Source: Nocardia carnea NBRC 14403 (GTDB lineage Bacteria; Actinomycetota; Actinomycetes; Mycobacteriales; Mycobacteriaceae). From it: a stretch of 47,141 nucleotides of DNA. The stretch's first letter is position 1. Every line of letters starts with the position of its first letter. The stretch spans positions 1 through 47,141 of the forward strand of contig NZ_BAFV01000021.1 of the NCBI RefSeq assembly GCF_000308515.1, read 5' to 3'. The position numbers were made by a program, and so were the translations under genes. The notes under the pieces were generated by a model that ran no database searches, had not been told where the DNA came from, and saw nothing but the letters and a program-made list of their open reading frames with translations. Positions 34,058 to 42,501 of the stretch are shown here, piece after piece.

Positions 34058-34831
34058 GTGCAGTTGTACAGGGACCATGCGGTGGTGCTGCGCCAGCACA
34101 AGCTGGGCGAAGCCGATCGCATTGTCACGCTGCTGACCAGGCAACACGGCGTGGTGCGCGCGGTGGCGAAGGGGGTGCGCCGGACGAAGTCGAAGTTCGG
34201 CGCGCGGCTGGAACCCTTCGCCTATGTCGATATCCAGCTGTACCCCGGCCGCAATCTCGACACGGTGACCCAGGTGCATACCGTGGAGGCTTTCGCGACC
34301 GCCATAGTCGCCGACTACGGCCGCTACACCACCGCCTGTGCGGTCCTGGAAACCGCCGAACGCCTGGCCGGGGAGGAACGCGCTCCCGTCCCGCGGCTGC
34401 ACACGCTCACCGCGGGCGCCCTGCGCGCGATCGCGGCAGGGGAACGCCCACACGAACTCGTCCTCGACGCCTTCCTGCTGCGCGCCATGGACTATGCCGG
34501 CTGGGCTCCCGCCATCGACGAATGCGCCCGCTGCGCCACCCCCGGCCCGCATCGCGCGTTCCATATCGGTGCCGGCGGCGCGGTCTGCGTGCACTGCCGG
34601 CCGGCGGGCGCCGCCACCCCGGCTCCTGCTGTCTTCGATCAACTGTTCGCCCTGCGGCACGGTCGCTGGGACCGGGTCGCGGATATTCCGGAATCGGCCC
34701 GCCGCCAGGCCAGTGGCCTGATCGCCGCTCACCTGCAGTGGCACCTGGAACGTGAACTGCGCACCCTGCGTCTCGTCGAACGTTCCGTCGGTGGCGCGGC
34801 CTCCGGCGTCGCAGGGCCGGGACAGCACTGA
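34058..34831 (+). CDS. recO: DNA repair protein RecO
   Basis: RecO helps load RecA at gaps with RecR and anneals single strands. The N-terminal OB-fold (1-80: YRDHAVVLRQHKLGEADRIVTLLTR ... GVRRTKSKFGARLEPF) is followed by a helical domain with a zinc-type cluster CARCATPGPH ... CVHC (about 157-185). The 257 aa fit the family. GTG start directly after a -10 box. uppS follows, as in M. tuberculosis. Confidence 0.93.
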   Translation: MQLYRDHAVVLRQHKLGEADRIVTLLTRQHGVVRAVAKGVRRTKSKFGARLEPFAYVDIQLYPGRNLDTVTQVHTVEAFATAIVADYGRYTTACAVLETAERLAGEERAPVPRLHTLTAGALRAIAAGERPHELVLDAFLLRAMDYAGWAPAIDECARCATPGPHRAFHIGAGGAVCVHCRPAGAATPAPAVFDQLFALRHGRWDRVADIPESARRQASGLIAAHLQWHLERELRTLRLVERSVGGAASGVAGPGQH

Positions 34832-35019
34832 CGCTCAGCCCGCGCCGGCCGACCGGTCGCGGTGTTCCGGCGTTCGCGGTCCGGGCTCGCAGCCCGCAAC
34901 ACCAGCGGCTCGGCCGAATTGCTGCCGATGTGCGCTTCGGCGGCCGCCGCCGGCACCTGCGATGTCCGGTAAGCACCCGCTCAGGCCGGTGCGTTGCGAG
35001 CACAGTTACTCTTTGAATC
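34832..35019 (+). promoter_or_regulatory. recO-uppS gap with leaderless uppS promoter
   Basis: A 188-base gap. TACTCT at 35007-35012 is a TANNNT -10 box ending seven bases before the uppS GTG at 35020, suggesting leaderless transcription from that point. No good -35 is seen. The rest of the gap shows nothing recognisable. Confidence 0.4.
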
Positions 35020-35829
35020 GTGATCCTGCGTCGTGACTCTGCCGGTTCGGACGTGTCCGCCGGTGCTCGTACCGTCCGCCCGCCGGCACCGCATCCTTCG
35101 GGCGCGACCCCGCCCGATATTCCGCGGGAGCTCGTTCCCCGGCATGTTGCGCTGGTGATGGACGGTAACGGTCGCTGGGCGCAGGAGCGGGGGCTGCCGC
35201 GGACCGCCGGCCATGAGAAGGGCGAGGCCGTTCTCATGGACACCGTCGAAGGCTGTATCGAGATCGGGGTGAAGTGGCTGTCGGCGTACGCGTTCTCCAC
35301 CGAGAACTGGCGGCGCAGCCCCGATGAGGTGCGGTTCCTCATGGGCTTCAACCGGGATGTGATCCGGCGCCGGCGCGACGAGATGCACGAGATGGGGGTG
35401 CGGGTGCGCTGGGCGGGACGGCGGCCGCGGTTGTGGCGCAGTGTGATCAAGGAGCTCGAGATCGCCCAGGAGCTCACGCAGGACAACACCGTGATGACGC
35501 TGACCATGTGCGTGAACTACGGTGGCCGTGCCGAAATCGCCGATGCGGCGCGGGAGGTCGCGCGCCGTGTTGCGGCGGGGGAGATCGATCCGGAGAAGGT
35601 CACCGAGGATGTTCTCGCGCGGTATATGGATGAACCGGATATGCCCGATGTGGATCTATTTCTGCGCCCATCGGGTGAGTACCGGAGTTCGAACTTCTTG
35701 ATCTGGCAGTCCGCGTACGCGGAGTTCGTGTATCAGGCCACCCTGTTCCCGGATTTCGACCGCCGCAATCTGTGGGAGGCATGTATGGAGTACGCGCGGC
35801 GGGATCGCCGGTTCGGTGGTACCAAATGA
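35020..35829 (+). CDS. uppS: Z-polyprenyl diphosphate synthase (UppS)
   Basis: A cis-prenyltransferase making the long-chain polyprenyl phosphate carrier for cell-wall lipid II and arabinogalactan; the close mycobacterial relative Rv2361c makes decaprenyl diphosphate. The catalytic Asp is D48 in VMDGNGRWA, followed by [24 protein letters not shown] and the C-terminal [24 protein letters not shown] region. The 269 aa include a Pro-rich N-terminal extension. The GTG start lies seven bases after a TANNNT box. The end overlaps the next ATG (ATGA). Confidence 0.94.
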   Translation: MILRRDSAGSDVSAGARTVRPPAPHPSGATPPDIPRELVPRHVALVMDGNGRWAQERGLPRTAGHEKGEAVLMDTVEGCIEIGVKWLSAYAFSTENWRRSPDEVRFLMGFNRDVIRRRRDEMHEMGVRVRWAGRRPRLWRSVIKELEIAQELTQDNTVMTLTMCVNYGGRAEIADAAREVARRVAAGEIDPEKVTEDVLARYMDEPDMPDVDLFLRPSGEYRSSNFLIWQSAYAEFVYQATLFPDFDRRNLWEACMEYARRDRRFGGTK

Positions 35830-36251
35830 CTTCCGAGACAGGCTCCGGTGCCGTGGCCCCGGATATCGAGCTGAAGGCGCGGGCCGGAGCAGGTCTGGGC
35901 CTGCACGATATCGATGTCCGGGTCGATACCGACGGTTCACTGCGGTTCGATTTCCAGGGTGCGCTGTGTTCGCTGAGTGCGTTCACGCTGACGCCGGGCC
36001 TGGATGTGCTGTCGCTGACCTGCGTGCTGGCCTGGGACCGCCCGCTCAAACCGCAATTGCACAAGCGGGTGGCCGAGCGTAATGCCGCGTTGCAGTTCGG
36101 GTCGATCGCATTGATCGCGCACGAGAAGCTCGCGGATGTGATCCTGCGCTACACCTTCCCGGCGGCGGGTCTGGACGATCAGGCGCTGACCACCATGCTG
36201 TTGCTGGTACTCGGCGGTGCGGGGGAGGCGCGTCAGGGTTTGCTGCCCTGA
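35826..36251 (+). CDS. Small YbjN-like protein coupled to uppS
   Basis: A 141-aa protein with no catalytic motif. The alternating pattern ([31 protein letters not shown] ... [27 protein letters not shown]) resembles the YbjN / secretion-chaperone fold used by small regulatory or chaperone-like proteins. Its ATG overlaps the uppS stop, so it is translationally coupled. Its last 19 bases overlap the end of the convergent TetR gene. The family assignment is tentative. Confidence 0.55.
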   Translation: MTSETGSGAVAPDIELKARAGAGLGLHDIDVRVDTDGSLRFDFQGALCSLSAFTLTPGLDVLSLTCVLAWDRPLKPQLHKRVAERNAALQFGSIALIAHEKLADVILRYTFPAAGLDDQALTTMLLLVLGGAGEARQGLLP

Positions 36252-36868
36252 TCGTTGCCGTCGGCGCCGGCCGGTGGTCCGTAGGGCAGGAGGGTGGCGA
36301 CGCCGCGTATGTACTGGTCCCTGTCCACCTCTCCGATGATCAAGTGCTGGAGGACGTAACCGGGTAGCAGGCCGAAAATCGCGGCCGTGACGGCGTCGAG
36401 GTCGGCGTCGGCGGGTAGCCACCCCTGTTCGTACATCCGCTCGACGTAGGCGTGCCACATCGCCCGGATCCCGGTCATGGTCCGGCGGACGGGTTCGGCG
36501 GCGTTGTCGTCGATCAATGCCAGCGACCAGGCTTGCGGCGCCAGCCGTAACCGGCCTTCCGGGCCGGTCTGGGTATCGATCCACGCGGTCAGATGGGCCA
36601 CCAGTTCCGCCGGGGGTGGGAGCGGGTCGCGGCGGATCACTTCCTCCATACGGGCCCGGATATCGCCCGCCGCGGTGGAGGCCAGCGCGACCACCAGTTC
36701 GTCCTTGCCTTTGAAGTAGCGGTAGACCGCGCCCGCCGACAGCCCCGATTCGTTGAAGACGTCCTGCATGGAAGTCTGGTGGAATCCCTTGCGGACAAAG
36801 CAGATCCGGGCGGCATCGAGGATCTGCTGCCGGCGGCGTTCCAGGTGTTCGTCACTGACTCGGGGCAT
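36233..36868 (-). CDS. TetR-family transcriptional repressor
   Basis: A 211-aa TetR regulator. The N-terminal helix-turn-helix (about 12-58: RQQILDAARICFVRKGFHQTSMQDVFNESGLSAGAVYRYFKGKDELV) is canonical, and the C-terminal ligand domain is variable. The ATG lies five bases after TAGTTT (36874-36879, minus strand), so its mRNA is probably leaderless. A 14-bp palindrome lies in the divergent gap. It most likely represses itself and the divergent membrane protein gene; the ligand is unknown. Confidence 0.9.
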   Translation of the reverse strand: MPRVSDEHLERRRQQILDAARICFVRKGFHQTSMQDVFNESGLSAGAVYRYFKGKDELVVALASTAAGDIRARMEEVIRRDPLPPPAELVAHLTAWIDTQTGPEGRLRLAPQAWSLALIDDNAAEPVRRTMTGIRAMWHAYVERMYEQGWLPADADLDAVTAAIFGLLPGYVLQHLIIGEVDRDQYIRGVATLLPYGPPAGADGNDQGSKP

Positions 36869-36880
36869 ACCCCAAACTAA

Positions 36881-36894
36881 AACGAATATTCGTT
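36881..36894. promoter_or_regulatory. Perfect 14-bp palindrome, candidate TetR operator
   Basis: AACGAATATTCGTT lies 13 bases before the TetR start and next to a TTGACA (36896-36901) that may be the -35 box of the divergent membrane protein gene. A related half-site pair CGTT/AACG occurs at about 36935-36948. Position and symmetry fit autoregulation. Confidence 0.6.
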
Positions 36895-36972
36895 CTTGAC
36901 AAGCTGTGGCGGCCGGTGAGACCGTGGGCCCATCGTTAAAAAGAACGAGCCTTCGATTTCTGGGAGAACGTC

Positions 36973-37950
36973 ATGAACGTCATCCAGCGTGCCGTCGCCA
37001 TCGGGTTGGGCGCGGCCCTCCTGCAAGCGCTGATGTTGATCGCCTTCGCCTGGCCCGCCACCAATATCGCCCCGCGTGATCTCCCACTGGCCGTCGCCGG
37101 ACCGCAGGCCGAGATGGTCGAAGCGCGGCTGGCCGGCCAGAGCCCGGACGCCTTCGAACTGACCACCGTGCCCGATGAGGCCGCGGCCCGCGCAGCCATC
37201 GGCGAACGCGAGGTCTACGGCGCGATCGTCACCGGAAACGGTGCGCCCAGGATGCTGGTCGCCTCCGGTGCCAGTCCGGCGGTGGCCCAGCAGCTGACCC
37301 AGGTCGGTCAGCAGATGTCGGGAACGCCGCCCGTGCAGGTCGAGGATGTGGTCGCCGGTGATCCCGACGATCCGCGCGGCGCCGGTTTCGGGGCGATGGC
37401 CTTGCCGCTGGTGATGGCCGGTATCGCCGGGGGAGTACTGCTCACCCTGTTGATCCCGTCCGCCGCCGGGCGGATCGCGGGCGTGTTCACCTTCGGTATC
37501 GCAGGCGGCCTGCTGAGCATGCTGGTCACCCAGACCTGGCTGTCCATCGTGCCCGGCCCGTATCTGGAGCTGTCGCTGGTCGCAGGGCTGGTCTCGTTCG
37601 CCGTCGCCGGCACCGTCACCGGTCTGGCCACCGTGATCGGCCGGGCCGGAATCGGCATCGCGGCGCTGGTGATGCTGCTGATCGGCAACCCGTTCTCCGC
37701 CGCCACCTCGGCGCCGGAACTGCTGCCGCAGCCGTGGGGGACGATCGGCCAGTTGCTGCCCCCGGGCGCCGCGGCCTCGCTGATCCGCTCGGTCGCGTTC
37801 TTCGATTGGGCCGGGGCGCAGGGCCCGCTGCTGGTGCTGGTGGGCTGGGCGGTGCTGGCGCTGGTGCTGCTCGGTCTCGGAGTCCTGCGGGACAGCCGTC
37901 GTTCCGAACCTGTGGCGGGTGATCCGGCGGCGGTACCGGTACCCGCCTGA
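36973..37950 (+). CDS. Multi-span membrane protein divergent from TetR
   Basis: A 325-aa protein. An N-terminal membrane span (about 7-28) is followed by a soluble domain of ~105 residues (29-135), then six or so membrane spans (138-310) and a short tail. This plan resembles the YhgE/Pip or ABC-2-permease-like halves (large outside domain, then a helix bundle) used in efflux or envelope processes. Overlapping GGGAG lies before ATG 36973. Regulation by the adjacent TetR is likely. It has no ATPase partner here and its substrate is unknown. Confidence 0.7.
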   Translation: MNVIQRAVAIGLGAALLQALMLIAFAWPATNIAPRDLPLAVAGPQAEMVEARLAGQSPDAFELTTVPDEAAARAAIGEREVYGAIVTGNGAPRMLVASGASPAVAQQLTQVGQQMSGTPPVQVEDVVAGDPDDPRGAGFGAMALPLVMAGIAGGVLLTLLIPSAAGRIAGVFTFGIAGGLLSMLVTQTWLSIVPGPYLELSLVAGLVSFAVAGTVTGLATVIGRAGIGIAALVMLLIGNPFSAATSAPELLPQPWGTIGQLLPPGAAASLIRSVAFFDWAGAQGPLLVLVGWAVLALVLLGLGVLRDSRRSEPVAGDPAAVPVPA

Positions 37951-37972
37951 CCCGCGCTGTTCGCGGACCGGA

Positions 37973-38005
37973 CAGCCCGCTACCCGATCGCCGGGTAGCG
38001 GGCTG
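37973..38005. terminator. Strong hairpin between convergent genes
   Basis: CAGCCCGCTACCCG (37973-37986) pairs perfectly with CGGGTAGCGGGCTG (37992-38005), giving a 14-bp stem with loop ATCGC. It lies 22 bases after the membrane protein gene and before the end of zur on the other strand, so it can terminate in both directions. The following CGTTGTG is only weakly T-rich. Confidence 0.75.
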
Positions 38006-38070
38006 CGTTGTGCGTCAACGCGCTGTCGAGCGGGCCGGTTCCGGGCTTGTGTGTCGCCCCGGCGGGTAGC

Positions 38071-38511
38071 TCAGCTCCGGACCTCGGCGCAGGCATGGCA
38101 GGTGCCGAAGATTTCGAGAGTGTGGCTGACCTCGGTGAACCCGTGATCGGCCGCCGTACCGGCCGCCCACTTCTCGACGGTCGGCCCCGCGACCTCGACC
38201 GTCCGCCCGCAGTGCCGGCAGACGAGATGGTGATGGTGCCCGTTGGAGCACTGCCGATACACCGATTCCCCGTTGTCCGTGCGCAGCACATCCACCATTC
38301 CGGCGTCGGCGAGCGATTGCAGCGTGCGGTAGACGGTGGTCAGCCCGATACCTTCACCGCGCCGGCGTAGCTCGTCGTGTAGCTCCTGGGCCGACCGGAA
38401 CCTGTCGATATCCTCCAGGAGCGCGGCGATCGCATTACGTTGCCGTGTGGTGCGAATACCGACTGCTTTCCCTCTCGTGGTCCCTTTCGCGGTGACCAGG
38501 CTCTCGGACAC
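38071..38511 (-). CDS. zur: Zinc uptake regulator Zur (Fur family, FurB)
   Basis: A Fur-family repressor that uses Zn2+ to shut down zinc uptake genes. The DNA-binding helix lies near 22-80 (TRQRNAIAALLEDIDRFRSAQELH ... LTTVYRTLQSLADAG) and the metal sites include HHHH (92-95) with C98/C101 and C138/C141 for the structural zinc. The 146 aa match mycobacterial Zur (Rv2359), which is likewise downstream of smtB. GTG 38511 is four bases after the smtB stop and has AAGGG upstream. Confidence 0.9.
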   Translation of the reverse strand: MSESLVTAKGTTRGKAVGIRTTRQRNAIAALLEDIDRFRSAQELHDELRRRGEGIGLTTVYRTLQSLADAGMVDVLRTDNGESVYRQCSNGHHHHLVCRHCGRTVEVAGPTVEKWAAGTAADHGFTEVSHTLEIFGTCHACAEVRS

Positions 38512-38514
38512 GAA

Positions 38515-38865
38515 TTACCCTTCTTCTTCGGCGTGCGCTACTGCGTCGACCACGATATGCGCCAAGTGGTCGTCGACGAGTTCGTAGAGGACCTCGCGGC
38601 CCGAACGCTCGCCGTGCACTACCCCGGCCGATTTCAAAATTCGTAAATGCTGGCTGACCAGCGGTTGTGTGACACCGAGGGCATCCACCAGTTCGTGCAC
38701 ACAGCGCGGCGACTCCCGCAGTTGTAGCACGATGGCGATGCGAACGGGGGCCGCGAGTGCGCGCAGCAGCTCACCGGCGTTCTCCAGCACCGTGCGGGCC
38801 GGGATCGGGGCCGGTGCGGGGGAGCGGTAGGGGTTGTGGGCGACGGCGGCGGTATCGGTTGTCAT
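38515..38865 (-). CDS. smtB: ArsR/SmtB-family zinc-responsive repressor
   Basis: A 116-aa winged-helix repressor. The recognition helix is in VTQPLVSQHLRILKSAG (66-81). The C-terminal alpha-5 zinc site D98-x-H100-x10-H111-x2-E114 matches the SmtB/CzrA pattern exactly, so zinc binding should release DNA. ATG 38865 has AAGGAG upstream; the longer open frame to 38946 crosses the promoter and is rejected. It is co-transcribed with zur, as Rv2358-Rv2359 are, allowing zinc to control the zinc regulator. Confidence 0.92.
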   Translation of the reverse strand: MTTDTAAVAHNPYRSPAPAPIPARTVLENAGELLRALAAPVRIAIVLQLRESPRCVHELVDALGVTQPLVSQHLRILKSAGVVHGERSGREVLYELVDDHLAHIVVDAVAHAEEEG

Positions 38866-38893
38866 GGTCCACTCCTTATTGGAAACCGGTCCC

Positions 38894-38923
38894 ATTTTGA
38901 TATGCATGGATATGCATGTCAAA
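38894..38923 (-). promoter_or_regulatory. smtB-zur promoter covered by a 28-bp palindrome
   Basis: On the minus strand TTGACA (38922-38917) and CAAAAT (38899-38894) are spaced by 17 bases. The palindrome TTTGATATGCAT-GGAT-ATGCATGTCAAA (38896-38923, arms with one mismatch in 12) covers both boxes. It contains a tandem direct repeat of GATATGCATG (38899-38908 and 38909-38918). It is the natural SmtB operator; Zur is an alternative binder. Confidence 0.8.
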
Positions 38924-39083
38924 TGCCCACGCCGATGCGGGTGCATAATCGCCTGGCGCGGGTGGATAGGCTGTACCCGATCAGTGGCACATGCCCGAGC
39001 AATACCGTGGCAGCCGCGATCACGTGCGCCCGATCCGGGCAGCGTAACTACTGGCGATTACGTAGTGGATGGAGAGTTCTCGC

Positions 39084-40469
39084 GTGGCACCCAAGTCGAA
39101 GGTGGACACCGTTGCCAACCTCGCCAAGCGCCGGGGGCTGGTGTACCCGTGTGGTGAGATCTACGGCGGTACCAAATCGGCGTGGGACTACGGTCCGCTG
39201 GGCGTCGAGCTCAAGGACAACATCAAGAAGCAGTGGTGGCGCTCCATGGTCACCGGCCGCGAGGACGTGGTGGGCCTCGATTCCTCGGTGATCCTGCCCC
39301 GGCAGGTCTGGGTGGCCTCGGGCCATGTGGAAACCTTCAGCGACCCGCTCGTGGAATCCCTGCACACCCACAAGCGCTACCGAGCCGACCATCTGCTCGA
39401 GGCCTACGAGGCCAAACACGGTCGTCCGCCGGCCAACGGCCTGGCCGATATCAACGATCCCGAAACCGGTCAGCCCGGCAAATGGACCGAACCGCGTAAC
39501 TTCTCGGGCCTGCTCAAGACCTACCTCGGCCCGGTGGACGACGAAGAAGGCCTGCACTATCTGCGCCCCGAAACCGCGCAGGGCATCTTCGTCAACTACA
39601 AGAACGTCGAAACCACTGCGCGCAAGAAGCCGCCGTTCGGTATCGCCCAGATCGGCAAGAGCTTCCGCAACGAGATCACCCCCGGCAACTTCATCTTCCG
39701 CACTCGTGAATTCGAGCAGATGGAGATGGAGTTCTTCGTCAAACCGGGCGAAGACGCCGAATGGCACAAGTACTGGATCGATACCCGTTTCTCCTGGTAC
39801 ACCGACCTCGGTATCGACCCGGAGAACCTGCGCCTGTTCGAGCATCCCAAAGAGAAGCTGTCGCACTACTCGGCCGGTACCACCGATATCGAGTACCGCT
39901 TCGGCTTCACCGGCGGCGAATGGGGCGAGCTGGAAGGTATCGCCAACCGCACCGATTACGATCTGTCCACCCACGCCAAGCATTCGGGTGTCGACCTCAG
40001 CTACTACGACCAGACCGCCGAGGAACGCTACATCCCGTACGTGATCGAACCGGCGGCCGGTCTGACCCGTTCGCTGATGGCGTTCCTGGTCGACGCGTAC
40101 GCCGAGGACGAGGCCCCGAACGCGAAGGGCGGCGTGGACAAGCGCACGGTACTGCGGCTGGACCGCCGGCTCTCCCCGGTCAAGGCCGCCGTGCTGCCGC
40201 TCTCGCGTAACGCCGACCTCACGCCGAAGGCCAAGGATCTCGCCGCCCGGCTGCGCCGGAACTGGAATATCGAATTCGACGATGCCGGTGCCATCGGCCG
40301 CCGCTACCGCCGGCAGGACGAAATCGGTACGCCGTTCTGCATCACGGTCGATTTCGACACTCTGGAAGACCAGGCGGTCACGGTCCGCGAACGCGACACC
40401 ATGACCCAGGAGCGGATCGCTCTCGATCAGGTCGAGGGCTATCTCGCGCAGCGTCTCCTCGGCTGCTGA
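39084..40469 (+). CDS. glyS: Glycyl-tRNA synthetase (alpha2 type)
   Basis: A class II synthetase that charges tRNA-Gly. Motif 1 and 2 regions are visible ([17 protein letters not shown], then [21 protein letters not shown]), along with the eukaryote-like alpha2 insertion and a C-terminal anticodon-binding domain (about 355-460). The 461 aa equal the mycobacterial length. GTG 39084 is chosen because GGAGAG lies seven bases upstream; ATG 39069 is in frame but inside that site. It is divergent from smtB-zur. Confidence 0.95.
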   Translation: MAPKSKVDTVANLAKRRGLVYPCGEIYGGTKSAWDYGPLGVELKDNIKKQWWRSMVTGREDVVGLDSSVILPRQVWVASGHVETFSDPLVESLHTHKRYRADHLLEAYEAKHGRPPANGLADINDPETGQPGKWTEPRNFSGLLKTYLGPVDDEEGLHYLRPETAQGIFVNYKNVETTARKKPPFGIAQIGKSFRNEITPGNFIFRTREFEQMEMEFFVKPGEDAEWHKYWIDTRFSWYTDLGIDPENLRLFEHPKEKLSHYSAGTTDIEYRFGFTGGEWGELEGIANRTDYDLSTHAKHSGVDLSYYDQTAEERYIPYVIEPAAGLTRSLMAFLVDAYAEDEAPNAKGGVDKRTVLRLDRRLSPVKAAVLPLSRNADLTPKAKDLAARLRRNWNIEFDDAGAIGRRYRRQDEIGTPFCITVDFDTLEDQAVTVRERDTMTQERIALDQVEGYLAQRLLGC

Positions 40470-40546
40470 CCAGCAGCTCCGCCGCTTCCTGCCGGTTTCC
40501 GGCGTGCCCCACGGGGTAGCCGGTCGGCAGGCAGCGCGGGCCTCGC

Positions 40547-40552
40547 TAGCAT
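40547..40552 (+). promoter_or_regulatory. -10 box for leaderless metallo-hydrolase gene
   Basis: TAGCAT ends seven bases before GTG 40560, giving the spacing seen at several leaderless starts in this window. No clear -35 is present. Confidence 0.4.
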
Positions 40553-40559
40553 CGGGGGT

Positions 40560-41237
40560 GTGATCACCGTCGAAACGACCTATACCGGACATGTCGAATC
40601 GGGTGGCGCCGCGCAGCGCCGGGAGGTTCCGGGCGCCCGGATCACCAAGATGTCGGTCGGCCCGATGGACAACAACACCTACCTGGTGCAGTGTGCGGCC
40701 ACCGGCGCGACGCTACTCATCGACGCCGCCAACGACGCGGACCGGATCGTCGAACTGGTCGAACAGACCGCCCCGGACGGGGTCGGCCTGATCGTCACCA
40801 CCCATCAGCATCCCGACCACTGGCAGGCCCTCGCGGCCGTCGCCGAGTCAACCGGTGCGCCGACCGCCGCGCATACGCTCGACGCCGAACCGTTGCCGGT
40901 CACTCCGCAGCGCCTGCTTGCCGAGGGGGACAGTGTCACCGTCGGCGACCTCACGCTCGAGATCATCCACCTGGTCGGGCACACCCCCGGCTCGGTCACG
41001 CTGGCCCTGACCGACGGATCCGGCCGCACCCACCTGTTCACCGGGGACTGCCTCTTTCCGGGTGGAATCGGAAAGACTTGGCGCCCTGAGGATTTCACCA
41101 CCCTTCTCGATGATGTCACCAGCAAACTGTTCGGCCGCTACGGTGACGACACGGTCGTCTACCCCGGCCACGGGGACGACACCACCCTGGGCGCCGAACG
41201 GCCGCAGCTGGCCGAATGGAAGAGCCGCGGCTGGTGA
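40560..41237 (+). CDS. Metallo-beta-lactamase-fold hydrolase (glyoxalase II-like)
   Basis: A 225-aa cytoplasmic MBL-fold protein. The metal site motif is THQHPDHW (H82, H84, D86, H87), followed by LVGHTPGSV, FTGDCLF and YPGHG, the glyoxalase-II-like set binding two metals. It may hydrolyse thioesters such as S-lactoyl-mycothiol, but the substrate cannot be read from sequence. GTG 40560 follows a -10 box. It is convergent with the cutinase gene, with a strong hairpin between them. Confidence 0.85.
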   Translation: MITVETTYTGHVESGGAAQRREVPGARITKMSVGPMDNNTYLVQCAATGATLLIDAANDADRIVELVEQTAPDGVGLIVTTHQHPDHWQALAAVAESTGAPTAAHTLDAEPLPVTPQRLLAEGDSVTVGDLTLEIIHLVGHTPGSVTLALTDGSGRTHLFTGDCLFPGGIGKTWRPEDFTTLLDDVTSKLFGRYGDDTVVYPGHGDDTTLGAERPQLAEWKSRGW

Positions 41238-41247
41238 TCGGATGCCG

Positions 41248-41276
41248 ACGGCCCGGCCGGATGGCGGCCGGGCCGT
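41248..41276. terminator. Perfect 12-bp hairpin between convergent genes
   Basis: ACGGCCCGGCCG (41248-41259) pairs with CGGCCGGGCCGT (41265-41276), loop GATGG. It lies 10 bases after the MBL stop and 15 bases beyond the cutinase stop, so it can serve both. No T-tract follows. Confidence 0.7.
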
Positions 41277-41290
41277 AGCAAAGGTGCTCG

Positions 41291-42193
41291 TCAGGCGAGG
41301 GCGACGAGCTGCTGCCGCAGCCAGGTCAGAGCCGTGGCGCCACCCGCGACCCGGTAGCTCGGGTAGCTCTGGTGGATACCGGATTTCACGAAATCGTCGA
41401 TCTGCTGTTTACGTTCCTCGTAGGCGGCGCCGTTGAGCTGGTCGTGCAGCAGGCCGACCCCGCCCGCGGCCAGCGCATCGTTGAGCAGTTCGATACCCAG
41501 CGAGTGATAGTTGCCGAACTGGGCCGGATCGGCATTCGAGACCTGAGCGAAGAACCCGGCGATCCGGGCAGCGAAATCACCGTCGGGGGTGGAGCAGTAC
41601 AGATCGCCCACCGCGCAGAAGGTATAGGTGCGGTTGCTCAGCCAGCCGAAACCGGTCAGCCGGGGGCCGCCCGCGCCGGCGCCGGGCACTGCCGGACCGA
41701 TCAAGTTGTCGGTGGGGGAGCGGCGCGGATCGGCGATCAGCCCGACCAGGGCGACCCGGTCGGCGGGGACAACGCCCAGGCCCGTGCCGATTTCGGAGGC
41801 CAGATCCCCGGCGGCGTCGGCTCCCTGGCTGTAGCCGAGCAGGGCGAACCGGGTGTTGGCGCAGCGCCGCGAGACATCCGAGATCAATCCGCGCGCACCG
41901 GCGACGGCTTCGTTCTTGGAACGGCCGTAGACCTCGCCCTCCCACGGGAACGCGGTCGCCGCATAGGCGACGTGGTCGGCGTGCGCGCCGTTGGGCAGGC
42001 CGTCCGTGACAGCGGCGAGCATCCCTTTGCCGGGATCGTCGACCGAGGTCTCCCAGGTTCCGGGAATTGCCACCACATACAGTCCGGGGCAATGTGCCGG
42101 CGCCGCATGGGCAGTCGTCGTGGCCACCGCGGGGGCAAGGACAGTGGCGAGGGTTACCGCCAGACCGGCTGCGGCATTCTTCCATCCAGGCAT
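41291..42193 (-). CDS. Secreted cutinase-family esterase
   Basis: A secreted serine esterase of the cutinase/Culp type. The signal peptide (about 1-30, ending AHA before APAHC) leads into a 300-aa enzyme with the nucleophile S122 in GYSQG, an Asp in the CAVGDLYC loop flanked by two Cys, and a His near FGNYHSLG completing the triad. Compared with the ~220-aa mycobacterial cutinases it has an extra C-terminal segment of ~50 residues. ATG 42193 is preferred because GGAG lies seven bases upstream; ATG 42205 is an alternative. Likely substrates are lipids or cutin-like polyesters. Confidence 0.88.
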   Translation of the reverse strand: MPGWKNAAAGLAVTLATVLAPAVATTTAHAAPAHCPGLYVVAIPGTWETSVDDPGKGMLAAVTDGLPNGAHADHVAYAATAFPWEGEVYGRSKNEAVAGARGLISDVSRRCANTRFALLGYSQGADAAGDLASEIGTGLGVVPADRVALVGLIADPRRSPTDNLIGPAVPGAGAGGPRLTGFGWLSNRTYTFCAVGDLYCSTPDGDFAARIAGFFAQVSNADPAQFGNYHSLGIELLNDALAAGGVGLLHDQLNGAAYEERKQQIDDFVKSGIHQSYPSYRVAGGATALTWLRQQLVALA

Positions 42194-42205
42194 CGTGTAC
42201 TCCAT

Positions 42206-42501
42206 ATGCTCACCGAGACGGCCACGGGCCGTTCACCTGTTCCCAGGATTCCCAAATCAGTCCAAAGGCATGCCGCATCATCGCGGCTTGACGCATAAGT
42301 AAGGGCGGATCCGTTGTCACCGGGGAACGGCTGGTGACGCAGCAGATCTCGCCGACGAACAGCCAACCACAAATTGTCCGTATCGGCAGCACAATCTACA
42401 GGTGTTCGACCCCGATCCACGGGATATTCACCGTGCGGGACAGTTTGTCGGCGAAATTGTCCGTTACATCCGGTTTTCGGGCGGGTGGTGCGCGCCGGAA
42501 C
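42206..42501. promoter_or_regulatory. Cutinase upstream region with repeated AAATTGTCCGT sites
   Basis: A 296-base gap between two leftward genes. An inverted repeat GGACAGTTT-N7-AAATTGTCC (42438-42446 and 42454-42462, one mismatch) and a second copy of AAATTGTCCGT (42371-42381) form likely operator half-sites. No T-tract follows the inverted repeat on the minus strand, so it is not a simple terminator of the upstream gene. No gene is supported here. Confidence 0.5.

Noticed and set aside
39048..40592. A 514-codon minus-strand open frame opposite glyS
   Set aside because: Antisense shadow; glyS has full family motifs on the plus strand.
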